Part shown: one piece after another, positions 56,020-64,000 of the stretch
How the letters are laid out: the number at the start of each line of letters is the position of its first letter
Numbering within the stretch: position 1 is the stretch's first letter
Source: Roseicyclus mahoneyensis
GTDB lineage: Bacteria > Pseudomonadota > Alphaproteobacteria > Rhodobacterales > Rhodobacteraceae
Reading direction: 5' to 3'
Assembly (NCBI RefSeq): GCF_003148775.1
Contig: NZ_QGGW01000008.1
Coordinates: forward strand, 124,001 to 188,000
DNA: 64,000 nt
Made by a program: the position numbers and the translations under genes
Notes under the pieces: generated by a model
Seen by the model: only the letters and a program-made list of their open reading frames with translations
Database searches by the model: none
What the model was told of the DNA's origin: nothing

Positions 56020-56523
56020 TTACAGCCCTGCGCTCAGCCCCAACGCCAGATAGATCGCCAGCGCCCCGGCCAGGGCCACGCCCATCGGAAAGAGCTTGCC
56101 CTGTTCCCACGAGGCCCAATCCGGTGTCGCCCGCCGCACTGCGGGCACGCGCGCCGCGGTGCGATGGGTGATCCACGACCCGATCAGGACCAGCGCGAAA
56201 AGCATCAAAAAGAACAAGGCATCGCCCGGCGCGATGAAGGGTGCCATGGCTGCGGCGAATTTCGCGTCGCCGGCCCCAACCATGCCCAGCGAGGTGATGA
56301 CGAAACCGATCACCAGAACGATGACCAGCGCAGCGAGCCGCCACAGATAGGCCTCGATCGGCAAAACCACGAGCCCGAGGACAAGAAACACACCGGTCAG
56401 CGCCAGAACGGCGATATTTGGAATGCGCATGGATCGCAGATCACTGAGTGCGACCCAGATGCAGATCGGCAGGGCCAGCGGCAAGAACCACAGCGCTTCG
56501 GCAAAGGTCAGGGACAGGGCCAT
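56020..56523 (-). CDS. cpaA: Prepilin peptidase CpaA/TadV
   Basis: A 167-residue polytopic A24-family aspartic peptidase that removes the leader of Flp-type prepilins. The two catalytic Asp lie in 'VALSDLRSMRIPN' (near residue 28) and 'GMVGAGDAKFAAAM' (near residue 86). There is no N-terminal methylase domain, as expected for the short CpaA type. Its start and the tadD stop share one base (TGATG). Confidence 0.92.
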   Translation of the reverse strand: MALSLTFAEALWFLPLALPICIWVALSDLRSMRIPNIAVLALTGVFLVLGLVVLPIEAYLWRLAALVIVLVIGFVITSLGMVGAGDAKFAAAMAPFIAPGDALFFLMLFALVLIGSWITHRTAARVPAVRRATPDWASWEQGKLFPMGVALAGALAIYLALGLSAGL

Positions 56524-57380
56524 CAGCCGCGAACCTCCGTCTCCAATGCGTCAAGGGCGCGCACGGCGGCGTCGAAATGCTGCGGATGGGTCTCGATGGC
56601 ATCAGCCAGCAGGCCACGCCCCACATCGGTCTGACCCTGCCGGATCGCGGCCAGCGCTGCCGTATGCAGGAGTTGCGCCCGCTCCACCTCGGTCATGCGC
56701 ACGAGCGGCATCTGGTAGTTGCCTTGGGCGGCCCGGGCCAGAACAAGGTTGTTCTTGGCGGTGAAGAGGTCCGGGTCATAGCTGATGGCGCGCTGGAACA
56801 AATCCTCCGCGCCGCGGAAATCGCCGCGCGTCAGGCGGGAATACCCCCAGTTGTTCAACACGTTGGCCGGGCGCGTTGTCAGGCCGACCGCGATCTCGTA
56901 AAAGGAGTCTGCCCGATCCCATTGCTGGTTGCTGTCGGCCACCATCGCCTCGAGCCGGTAGCGCTCGTAGGTCTCGAAGGTGGGCGGAACCTGATTGAGC
57001 TGGTTTTGCGCCTCGGCCCAGTTGCCGGCGCGGATCAGGGCACCGGCATAGTCGATCCGGTCTTGTTCGATCGCCGCGTTACCCTCGACGATGGCGCGCC
57101 AATGCGGCACCGCTTCATCCGCGCGACCCGCCCGCACCAGGCTTGCAGCCAGACCGCGGCGGAAATCGACCCGCTCGGGGCTTTCGCCATAGGCGCGGCG
57201 GAAGTAGGCAACTGCCTCTTCCGGTGCCGCAGCGGTCAGCATGATATCGTTGAGGTTGCTGTCGTCGATGACGCTGAGGGGGCCGTTGGCCCGGTTCACA
57301 TCCGTGGACCGGGTTGCATCACAAGCCGACACGGCAAGTGCGATCACGACCACCGGAAGGAGCCGGGGGCTGAGAGCCAT
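56523..57380 (-). CDS. tadD: Tad pilus assembly TPR lipoprotein TadD
   Basis: A 285-residue lipoprotein with lipobox ALAVSAC (Cys20) and TPR-like helix pairs from about residue 55 ('EEAVAYFRRAYGESPERVDF', 'LVRAGRADEAVPHWRAIVE', 'NWGYSRLTRGDFRGAEDLFQ'). TadD helps localise the secretin in other species. It lies between a second TPR lipoprotein gene and cpaA. Confidence 0.88.
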   Translation of the reverse strand: MALSPRLLPVVVIALAVSACDATRSTDVNRANGPLSVIDDSNLNDIMLTAAAPEEAVAYFRRAYGESPERVDFRRGLAASLVRAGRADEAVPHWRAIVEGNAAIEQDRIDYAGALIRAGNWAEAQNQLNQVPPTFETYERYRLEAMVADSNQQWDRADSFYEIAVGLTTRPANVLNNWGYSRLTRGDFRGAEDLFQRAISYDPDLFTAKNNLVLARAAQGNYQMPLVRMTEVERAQLLHTAALAAIRQGQTDVGRGLLADAIETHPQHFDAAVRALDALETEVRG

Positions 57381-57422
57381 TTTTTGACCTCTTACTGCTC
57401 GATCTCTTAACCTCGGTTCTGA

Positions 57423-58001
57423 TCACGGATCGACGCGGAGTTCGTAAACTCCGCCCCCACGCCGGATCAGCCCAAGGCCATTCTGGTTGTTGGGCTCACT
57501 ATAGACGTTATTTTCCATTCGCGCGATAGCCAGTCGAAGGTTGTCACGAATCGCGTCCGAAAGGCCACTATCGAGCGCAAAAGCGTGTTCGAAGACGCGC
57601 CGGGCTTCGCCGTATTCGCCCTGTTCCATCAGGGTGACGCCAAGATTGTTCCAGGCGGGGACAAAACGGTCATTCTCGTCAAGCGCCTGCCGGAACAACG
57701 TTTCGGCCTGTCCGATCCGTCCCAGCGCCAGATTGGCCGCCCCTATCGATGTCAGAACGTCGGCATCCAGACCGCGATCCGCAGCCGCCCGGTAATAGGA
57801 GCGCAGTGCAAGTTCATGCTGGCCCGCATCCATCAGGCGGTCACCGACCAGGATCTGATCGACCCCCTCTTGGAGTACCACCGTGCCCGCAGGCGCGGCG
57901 ATCTCGAGATCTTGCGCAAGCGGATCGAGCCGTCCGTCGTCAGATGTGCCGACACAAGCCGCAAGGCCCGTTATGGCTGACAGGATGATGAGCCCCCTCA
58001 C
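57423..58001 (-). CDS. TPR lipoprotein of the Tad locus
   Basis: A 192-residue lipoprotein with lipobox GLAAC (Cys16) and three TPR units: 'QHELALRSYYRAAADRGLDA', 'LALGRIGQAETLFRQALDEN', 'MEQGEYGEARRVFEHAFALD'. It is shorter than TadD and resembles its N-terminal repeats, so it may be a second TadD-like secretin helper. 41 bases separate it from tadC upstream; 42 from tadD downstream. Confidence 0.82.
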   Translation of the reverse strand: MRGLIILSAITGLAACVGTSDDGRLDPLAQDLEIAAPAGTVVLQEGVDQILVGDRLMDAGQHELALRSYYRAAADRGLDADVLTSIGAANLALGRIGQAETLFRQALDENDRFVPAWNNLGVTLMEQGEYGEARRVFEHAFALDSGLSDAIRDNLRLAIARMENNVYSEPNNQNGLGLIRRGGGVYELRVDP

Positions 58002-58042
58002 CAGTCCCTCCCGTGGTTGCGCAAAGCGCGTGCGCGGCGGGG

Positions 58043-59035
58043 TCAGCCGCCGCTGCCTTGCAGGTTTTGAGCGATGCCGTAGATCGACGGACCGATCAAG
58101 ATGATCAGAAGCGGCGGCAGACAGAACATCATCGTGCCCAAGGTCAGTTTCGTAGGCAGCTTGTTGGCTTTTTCTTCCGCCCGCATCACGCGCTTGTCGC
58201 GCATTTCGGCGGCATAGACCCTGAGCGCCTCGGCCACCGAGGTGCCGAAGGTCGCGGATTGAATGAGCGTGGTCACAAAGCTGTTCACATCCTGGATACC
58301 GACACGTTCGCCCATGTCGCGCAAGACGCGTGTCTTGTCCTTGCCTGCCTTCATCTCGTAGGCGACGATCTCGAATTCCTCGGAGAGCGCCGGGTAGCCG
58401 GTGCGCAATTCCTTGGCGACGCGGATGATCGCCTGATCGAGTGACTGGCCTGCTTCGACGCAGACCAGCATCAGGTCGAGCGAATCCGGGAAACCGCTGG
58501 TGATCTCGTCCGTGCGGTTCTGCACCCGGCGGTTCACCCAGTATTTCGGTGCGTAGTAGCCAAGGCAGCCAGGGATGAGAACGGTGAGGATCGAGCTTTG
58601 GGCCGATCCACCGCCGCCCGAGAGCAGCACGAAGAGCGTGCCCAGCACCAGCCCGCCGATTCCCAGCGCGAATTGCGCGAAATAGAAGGTCTGAACGGCC
58701 CCTTTGGAGCGGTAGCCGCCACGCACCAGCTGCAGTTGAACAGCGCTGTATTCCGCCTGATCTTGCGGTTCTAGATATTGGGCGAACCGGTCCAGCCTTG
58801 CATCCTTGCCGCCCGCCCGGCGCAGATTGCCGCCCGCGTCATTGGTGACGTCATTGCCAAGCCGCATGTCCTTGATGCGGTCAAGCGGGTCCTTCTTCTT
58901 GAACAGCATGGAGGGCAGCGCGATCAGCACCAGAAGCACGCCCAGTCCACCAGCCGCAATCAACGGGCCAAGATCGCCCATCTGCGCCACGAGGAACGCG
59001 TTGGCCTTGTCGAAGAGATTGATCAGGAATTGCAT
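58043..59035 (-). CDS. tadC: Tad pilus inner-membrane platform protein TadC
   Basis: A 330-residue T2SSF-domain protein. Two N-terminal hydrophobic stretches (LIAAGGLGVLLVLIALPSML and the pair near 120-160) precede the cytoplasmic domain 'FPDSLDLMLVCVEAGQSLDQAI', the GspF-like signature; a final helix is 'FCLPPLLIILIGPSIYGIA'. With TadB it forms the assembly platform. The ATG at 59035 lies 17 bases after the tadB stop. Confidence 0.93.
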   Translation of the reverse strand: MQFLINLFDKANAFLVAQMGDLGPLIAAGGLGVLLVLIALPSMLFKKKDPLDRIKDMRLGNDVTNDAGGNLRRAGGKDARLDRFAQYLEPQDQAEYSAVQLQLVRGGYRSKGAVQTFYFAQFALGIGGLVLGTLFVLLSGGGGSAQSSILTVLIPGCLGYYAPKYWVNRRVQNRTDEITSGFPDSLDLMLVCVEAGQSLDQAIIRVAKELRTGYPALSEEFEIVAYEMKAGKDKTRVLRDMGERVGIQDVNSFVTTLIQSATFGTSVAEALRVYAAEMRDKRVMRAEEKANKLPTKLTLGTMMFCLPPLLIILIGPSIYGIAQNLQGSGG

Positions 59036-59052
59036 TGCGATAGCCCTTCGGT

Positions 59053-60021
59053 TCAGACCTTGATGTTCACGAGCATCTTCATGAAGATCATGTTCATCAG
59101 CAGCATGACGCCAACCACAGCACAGGCCGGGATGAAAACGGGCGACTGCATGACCTCGTCGTAATAGTCGGGCTGCATGATGTTGATGCCCACCAGCGCC
59201 AGAAGCGGAAACACCGACAGGAAGGTGCCAGACCACTTGGCCTCGCCGGTAATGGCCTTGACCTTGCGGAACAGTTTGAAGCGGGCGCGGATGACTTCCG
59301 ACAGACCCTGCAGGATTTCGGCGAGGTTGCCGCCCGAGGTCTGCTGAATGCCCACCGCCACGGCAAGGAAGCGCAAATCCTGGCTGTCGAGGCGTTCGGC
59401 CATGGCCCGGATCGATTCCGAGATGTCGCGACCATAAGCGGCCTCATCGGCGATCACGCCCAGTTCCGAGGCCAGCGGATCGGCGATTTCCTTGGACACC
59501 GTGTTGATCGCCGAGATGAAGGGATGGCCCACGCGCAAGCTGCGCACCATCAGTTCGATCGCGTCGGGCAATTGCTCGTCGATCATCGCAAGGCGTTTCT
59601 TGGCCTTGGAGTTGACCCAGTAGAACACGCCGCCCACGCCCATCCCGACCGACACCAGCAGCCTGATCGGAAGCGAGGTAGCGGTCAGGATTGTCAGACC
59701 CAGAAAGGCCGCGACGCCCAAGCCCAGCATCACCAGCATCAGCTGTGGCGGGGTAAAGGCGATGTTGGCCTTTTGCGCCTTGTCCGCGATCAACGTGTAG
59801 AGCGGCAGTTTGACCGACCCCTTGTGCTGGTCCATCTCCTTGCGGAGCTTGGCCAGAACATCCTCGCGGGTGGCGCCCTTTTCCAGCATCGACAAGCGGC
59901 GGTTGACGCGCGCGTTCAGGCTGATCGTCTTGCCAAAGATGGCAAGGTAGATGCCTTCGACCAGCATGATGATGCCGACGAAGATCCCGATGTAAATCAG
60001 CGGTTCGATGGACAGCTGCAT
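59053..60021 (-). CDS. tadB: Tad pilus inner-membrane platform protein TadB
   Basis: A 322-residue T2SSF-domain protein: an N-terminal helix 'LIYIGIFVGIIMLVEGIYLAIF', helices near 90-130, the cytoplasmic 'LPDAIELMVRSLRVGHPFISAI' signature and 'FSVGIQQTSGGNLAEIL'-like segment, and C-terminal helices. It works with TadC and CpaF. Starts five bases after the cpaF stop. Confidence 0.93.
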   Translation of the reverse strand: MQLSIEPLIYIGIFVGIIMLVEGIYLAIFGKTISLNARVNRRLSMLEKGATREDVLAKLRKEMDQHKGSVKLPLYTLIADKAQKANIAFTPPQLMLVMLGLGVAAFLGLTILTATSLPIRLLVSVGMGVGGVFYWVNSKAKKRLAMIDEQLPDAIELMVRSLRVGHPFISAINTVSKEIADPLASELGVIADEAAYGRDISESIRAMAERLDSQDLRFLAVAVGIQQTSGGNLAEILQGLSEVIRARFKLFRKVKAITGEAKWSGTFLSVFPLLALVGINIMQPDYYDEVMQSPVFIPACAVVGVMLLMNMIFMKMLVNIKV

Positions 60022-60026
60022 GATGC

Positions 60027-61490
60027 TTACTCCGCCGCTATGGGATCGTAGATGGAGGCGGGCAGGTCATAGCCCCATTGGCGGAACCGCTCGGAATAAT
60101 GCGAGCGCACGCCGCAGGCGGTGAAATGACCGATGATGGTGCCATCGGGCTTGAGGCCGGTGCGCTGGTAGCGGAACACCTCCTGCATCGACACGACCTC
60201 GCCCTCCATCCCGGTGATCTCGGTGATCGACACCATCCGGCGCGAGCCGTCCTGCAGGCGGCTGGCCTGCACGATCAGGTTGACGGCGCTGGAGATCTGG
60301 GCGCGCACGGCCTTGAGCGGCATCTCGATCCCGGCCATGGCGACCATGTTTTCCAGACGCGACACGGCATCGCGCGCGTTGTTGGCGTGGATCGTGGTCA
60401 TCGACCCGTCGTGGCCCGTGTTCATGGCCTGCAACATGTCGATGACCTCTTCGCCGCGGGTTTCGCCCACGATGATCCGGTCAGGCCGCATCCGCAGCGC
60501 GTTTCTGAGACAGTCGCGCTGCGTCACCGCACCCTTGCCCTCGACGTTGGGCGGGCGGCTTTCCATCCGGCCCACATGCACCTGTTGCAGTTGCAATTCG
60601 GCCGTATCCTCGATCGTCAGCACGCGTTCCTTGTCGTCGATGAACGACGACAGCGCGTTGAGCGTGGTGGTCTTGCCCGAACCCGTACCGCCCGACACGA
60701 TCACGTTCAGACGGGTGGACACGGCGGCCTGCAGATAGGCGGCCATTTCCTCGGAAAAGGCGCCAAAGCGCACCAGATCGTCGATGCCGAGCTTTTCCTT
60801 CTTGAACTTGCGGATCGACACCAGCGATCCGTCGACGGCCACGGGGGGCACCATCGCGTTGAAACGCGAGCCGTCTTTCAGACGGGCGTCGACATAGGGG
60901 TTTGATTCGTCCACGCGGCGGCCCACTGCCGACACGATCTTGTCGATGATGCGCAGAAGGTGACGCTCGTCCTTGAACCGGACCTCGGTCAGCGACAGCT
61001 TGCCCGCGCGTTCCACGAACACCCGGTTGGGGCCGTTCACCAGAATATCGTTGACCTCGGGGTCTTTGAGCAAGGGCTCAAGCGGACCAAGGCCCGTCAC
61101 CTCGTCGAACAGCTCCACGTTGAGGGTCTGGCGATCCTCGCGGTTGAGAACGATGCCAAGCTCGTTGAGCTGTTCGGACACGATGGCGGTGATCTCGGCC
61201 CGCAGCTCGATCTCCTTGGCGCCTTCCAGCGCCGAGAGGTTGAGGTTGTCGAGCAGACGGGAATGCATCTCCGTCTTGATCTCGTCCAGACGCTGGCGGC
61301 GCTTCACATCCTTGTCACCATCGGCGACCTGCGCCGGTGTGCGTGGTGCCTCGACCGCAGGGCCGGGCTTGCGCAGGACGCGGGCCAGCCCGCGCGCATC
61401 TTGCGTGTTCGCGGGCGCGGGGCCCGGCACGACCTGGGGCGACGCGGCGGCCTGATCGGGGCGGCCGGGTTTCTTGTATTTGGCGAACAT
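60027..61490 (-). CDS. cpaF: Tad pilus ATPase CpaF/TadA
   Basis: A 487-residue secretion-type ATPase driving Flp pilus assembly. After a variable Pro/Ala-rich N-terminus and a helical domain comes Walker [15 protein letters not shown], Asp box [10 protein letters not shown], Walker [12 protein letters not shown] and His box [13 protein letters not shown]. The start MFAKYKKPG at 61490 fits family length. It follows cpaE by 17 bases. Confidence 0.96.
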   Translation of the reverse strand: MFAKYKKPGRPDQAAASPQVVPGPAPANTQDARGLARVLRKPGPAVEAPRTPAQVADGDKDVKRRQRLDEIKTEMHSRLLDNLNLSALEGAKEIELRAEITAIVSEQLNELGIVLNREDRQTLNVELFDEVTGLGPLEPLLKDPEVNDILVNGPNRVFVERAGKLSLTEVRFKDERHLLRIIDKIVSAVGRRVDESNPYVDARLKDGSRFNAMVPPVAVDGSLVSIRKFKKEKLGIDDLVRFGAFSEEMAAYLQAAVSTRLNVIVSGGTGSGKTTTLNALSSFIDDKERVLTIEDTAELQLQQVHVGRMESRPPNVEGKGAVTQRDCLRNALRMRPDRIIVGETRGEEVIDMLQAMNTGHDGSMTTIHANNARDAVSRLENMVAMAGIEMPLKAVRAQISSAVNLIVQASRLQDGSRRMVSITEITGMEGEVVSMQEVFRYQRTGLKPDGTIIGHFTACGVRSHYSERFRQWGYDLPASIYDPIAAE

Positions 61491-61507
61491 CGTGCTGGGC
61501 CCCCTGA

Positions 61508-62809
61508 TTATTTGGCTGCGGCAGCGTCGCTGAGCATTGCCTTGTGCAGACCATCGGCCAGCTTGGCGATCTCGCGGCGCAGCGCGTTCTTCTTGGCCGT
61601 CACAGCGAGCGGTTCGCCGTGATCGCCAGCCTGCGCCACGGCCTTGCCGCCATCGGGCAGTTGCGTCGAGATCTTCACGCCAAGGCTTTCGGCCAGCTTC
61701 TTGACGCGGCTCTTGCCGTTCAGGTCGGTCAGGCCCGGCGCGCGGTTCAGCACGAAGTTCAGCTTTTCGGCGGGCAGGCCTTCTTCGCGCAGCGCCCGCA
61801 AGAAGCGCATTGCGTTCTGCGCCGACCGCATGTCCATTTCCATGGTGGCAAAATAGACATCCGCCCGGTTCAGCACCGTTTCCGTCCACATCACCAGCGT
61901 GTGCGGCATGTCGACGATCACGATGTCGAAGCACTGCGTCGCAAGGTTTAGCAGCGCCTCGACCTCTTCGGGGCCAATGACATCCAGCGGCAACAAGACG
62001 GGCGGGGCCGGGAAGACCGACAGCTTGCCCTCATAGCCCAGCAGCGCCTGCTTGAAGGCATCCGCATCCATGCTTTGGGCGTCTTGCAACAATTCGATCA
62101 CCATGTCGCGGCGCGGCAGGTCAAGGAAGGTCGAGACCGTTCCGGCCTGCAGGTCCAGATCCATCAGACAGACGGAGGGGGCCTTTTGCTTGTCGATGCT
62201 GGCCAGTTCCCATGCGAGGTTGACGGCCAGCGTCGAGGCTCCGGTGCCGCCGGCAAGCCCCTGAACCGCGAAGATCGCCGATTGACCGCCCATGCGGGGC
62301 GCGATCTTGGCCGGGGCCGCGGTTTTCGCGGCTTCCGCCGGATCTGAGGGTTCCGTCGCTGGGGCGAGCGCGGCGGCGAAGGGGGCCGCAGTTGTAGGCT
62401 TGGCATCTCTCATGCGCCCGATGGCATCATGCAGCGCGCCCTCGGCCAGCGGGTAGGGCACGAAATCATCCGCCCCGAGCCTGAGCAACTCATGCAGCGC
62501 CGCAGGGCTGAGGTCATGGGCCACGATCACCGTGCGCACCGCGCGGGCCTTGCAGGCCCGGATCACCTCGCCCACCTGGCCCAGATCGGCCGCATCCTCG
62601 GATGTCACGGCCACCGCGAAGAACCGCAGTTCGGCGGCCTCGGGTTGATCGAGGAAGGCGCGCGCCTCGTCGAAGGTCAGGTCGCCCCATGCTTCGCCCA
62701 GTTCCGCTTCCATATCCTCGATCAAAAGATCGAAGTGATGAACGTTACGCGACACCGTGCACGCCAGAATGGGTGCCGGGTCCGATCGCAATGCAAGTCC
62801 GCTACTCAT
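61508..62809 (-). CDS. cpaE: Tad pilus localisation protein CpaE/TadZ
   Basis: A 433-residue MinD-like protein that positions the Tad machinery. An atypical receiver-like N-terminal domain ('FDLLIEDMEAELGE', 'RTVIVAHDLSPAALHELLRLG') precedes the ParA/MinD ATPase part: VQGLAGGTGASTLAVNLAW is the deviant Walker A, with 'CLMDLDLQAGTVSTFLDL' and IVIVDMPHTLV after it. The first Lys of the usual KGG..K motif is replaced (GLAGGTGAST), so ATP hydrolysis may be altered, as in some TadZ proteins. Confidence 0.92.
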   Translation of the reverse strand: MSSGLALRSDPAPILACTVSRNVHHFDLLIEDMEAELGEAWGDLTFDEARAFLDQPEAAELRFFAVAVTSEDAADLGQVGEVIRACKARAVRTVIVAHDLSPAALHELLRLGADDFVPYPLAEGALHDAIGRMRDAKPTTAAPFAAALAPATEPSDPAEAAKTAAPAKIAPRMGGQSAIFAVQGLAGGTGASTLAVNLAWELASIDKQKAPSVCLMDLDLQAGTVSTFLDLPRRDMVIELLQDAQSMDADAFKQALLGYEGKLSVFPAPPVLLPLDVIGPEEVEALLNLATQCFDIVIVDMPHTLVMWTETVLNRADVYFATMEMDMRSAQNAMRFLRALREEGLPAEKLNFVLNRAPGLTDLNGKSRVKKLAESLGVKISTQLPDGGKAVAQAGDHGEPLAVTAKKNALRREIAKLADGLHKAMLSDAAAAK

Positions 62810-62999
62810 TCCTCAAGTCCTATGCTGCCCGGATTTTCCGGATCGTCATTCTGCCGCAACGCGTCATGCGCCGATGATGCCCGGCCACATCGCAGCACGC
62901 GGCGTGGACTCGGCTCTCTATGGTCAGAGTGTCACCGTCAAAAGCGGCAACAATAGGACGAAATCAGGGGAATTCGTTTGCAGCTTCGCACCGAAACCC

Positions 63000-63028
63000 G
63001 GCCCGGTGGCGCCAGCGCACACCGGGCC
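63000..63028 (-). terminator. Hairpin after the OmpA gene
   Basis: GGCCCGGTG (63000-63008) pairs with CACCGGGCC (63020-63028), eight bases after the ompA-like stop. On the minus strand only a short TTT follows, so it may stabilise or attenuate transcription into cpaE and need not fully stop it. Confidence 0.5.
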
Positions 63029-63036
63029 GTTCAGGG

Positions 63037-63684
63037 TCACTCGGTGCCGCTGCTGCCGCTGCCGGCGTAGCTACGATAGACGATCTGCGCATAGCGCCCA
63101 TCGAGCACAAGGGGGTGATTTTGCACGAAGCCGGTTACCTCGGTCACGGTGCGCCGGTTGCGGCGTTCCTCGGCCTCGGTGGCCACGATGGGCTGGGTTT
63201 CGCCCAGCGACACGAGCGCATCAAGCCGCGAGCGTTCGACCCCGAGGCTGACCAGATAATGGACCGCGGCGCGTGCACGGCGCAGGCCCAGCCTGTGATT
63301 GTATGCAGCGCTGCCGACAAGGTCGGTGTGGCCGTAGACCGAGAACCTCACCTCGGGGAAATTGCGGATGAAGGCCGCCTGCTGCTGCAAGATCGCCCGC
63401 GCCTCGGGGTCCAGTTCGGCCGAGTTGAAGGCGAAATTGATCGTCGTCGGCACTTCCTGGGCAAAGCGCTGCGCCAGCACTTCGGCGTATTGCAGACGCC
63501 CCGTGTGGTAGAGCGCGTTGTTCATCGTCGGGTTGCCAAACCCGCCTTCGTCGATCTGCGACCCGACCTCGCGGCCGCCGTCAAAGACCTGTCCGGGCCC
63601 ACAGGCCGCAAGGCCAAGGCTTGCGGCCAGCAGCAGCGCTGCCGGACGGTTGATCATCGCGCTCAAACTCATGATCCGCATCAT
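63037..63684 (-). CDS. OmpA-family lipoprotein of the Tad locus
   Basis: A 215-residue protein with lipobox SLGLAAC and a C-terminal OmpA-like domain: INFAFNSAELDPEARAIL, 'FSVYGHTDLVGSAAYNHRLGLRRA' with the diaminopimelate-binding Asp and Arg, and VSLGETQP. It should tether the pilus secretin or outer membrane to peptidoglycan. Encoded between the secretin and cpaE, its ATG one base after the secretin stop, which is a common Rhodobacterales Tad layout. Confidence 0.9.
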   Translation of the reverse strand: MMRIMSLSAMINRPAALLLAASLGLAACGPGQVFDGGREVGSQIDEGGFGNPTMNNALYHTGRLQYAEVLAQRFAQEVPTTINFAFNSAELDPEARAILQQQAAFIRNFPEVRFSVYGHTDLVGSAAYNHRLGLRRARAAVHYLVSLGVERSRLDALVSLGETQPIVATEAEERRNRRTVTEVTGFVQNHPLVLDGRYAQIVYRSYAGSGSSGTE

Positions 63685-63685
63685 C

Positions 63686-64000
63686 TCAATCCATCACATA
63701 GCCATAGGAACCGGTGAAATCCTGCCTTGCCACATCTCCCGCCGCCGTTCCCGCGCGCGGCGCGCCGCTCAGTCGGCCTTGCAAGAACAGCTCGCGCTCG
63801 GTGGGGATGGTCACGCGATCGGTCGGCAGGGCCAGCGCTTCGCCGCGCACGGGCTGGACAAGATGCGCCGTGACGATGATGACCAGTTCGGATTGTTCGC
63901 GCTGATAGCTGGAAGACCGGAACAATGCGCCAAGGATCGGCAAATCGCCCAGCCACGGCACCTGACCCAGCGAATCGCGGAAATCATCTTGCAGCAAGCC
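63686..64000 (-). CDS. cpaC: Tad pilus secretin CpaC/RcpA (C-terminal part only)
   Basis: Enters at the right edge without a start; 104 residues are visible. 'QVPWLGDLPILGALFRSSSYQREQSELVIIVTAHLVQPV' is the secretin C-terminal signature (VPxLGDIPxLGxLF, ELVIxVTP-like). The secretin forms the outer-membrane pore of the Flp pilus. The N-terminal domains and any cpaB gene lie outside the window. Confidence 0.92.
   Translation of the reverse strand, partial: GLLQDDFRDSLGQVPWLGDLPILGALFRSSSYQREQSELVIIVTAHLVQPVRGEALALPTDRVTIPTERELFLQGRLSGAPRAGTAAGDVARQDFTGSYGYVMD

Overview
The window is high-GC DNA from an alphaproteobacterium, almost certainly a member of the Rhodobacteraceae (Rhodobacterales). 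This rests on gene content and protein character: an alphaproteobacterial-type HisRS followed by hisZ-hisG, a B12-dependent ribonucleotide reductase, homospermidine synthase, a free-standing Hint-domain protein, ruvCAB next to ybgC-tolQRAB-pal-cpoB-tilS-ftsH, fhs-folD and a Tad/Cpa pilus locus. No tRNA, rRNA, CRISPR array, transposase or phage gene was found.

Layout. Position 1-546 is the start of a leftward FAD-dependent dimethylglycine/sarcosine dehydrogenase-like gene cut by the window edge. From 11761 down to 836 lies one leftward, tightly coupled operon: xdhA-xdhB-xdhC (xanthine dehydrogenase and its cofactor-insertion factor), then a BMP-type nucleoside/purine ABC transporter (ATPase, two permeases, substrate-binding protein) interleaved with three small membrane proteins and a voltage-gated-type K+ channel. 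A purine uptake and oxidation role is the natural reading. Next come a decayed GH5 fragment, dnaE, an MFS transporter, slyX, hisS-hisZ-hisG, a secreted Cys-motif protein, a DUF1489 protein, nrdJ, an LpxR-like protein, a Hint protein, rpsD, homospermidine synthase, a second MFS transporter, prmA and small proteins.

From 33 to 46 kb there is a rightward housekeeping block: ruvC-ruvA-ruvB, a MazG-like gene, an unknown gene coupled to ybgC, tolQ-tolR-tolA, a free-standing copy of the TolA C-terminal domain, tolB, pal, cpoB, tilS and ftsH. Two paralogous 97-residue coiled-coil proteins, a MOSC-domain protein, fhs, folD, a PaaI-like thioesterase, a membrane LytTR protein and the pdeM/Lhr-type helicase pair follow. 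From 55.9 kb to the right edge a leftward Tad/Cpa pilus locus runs (secretin end, OmpA lipoprotein, cpaE, cpaF, tadB, tadC, a TPR lipoprotein, tadD, cpaA, an AAA+ ATPase).

The two most interesting signals are these. First, a dispersed composite repeat: a 20-bp AT-rich core next to one or two small GC hairpins, present six times. Two copies lie in frame inside xdhA and xdhB. Second, tolA is followed by a separate, visibly lower-GC secreted protein that is essentially only the TolA C-terminal domain. It is translationally coupled to tolA and placed before tolB, which would yield a soluble periplasmic TolA-III-like protein.
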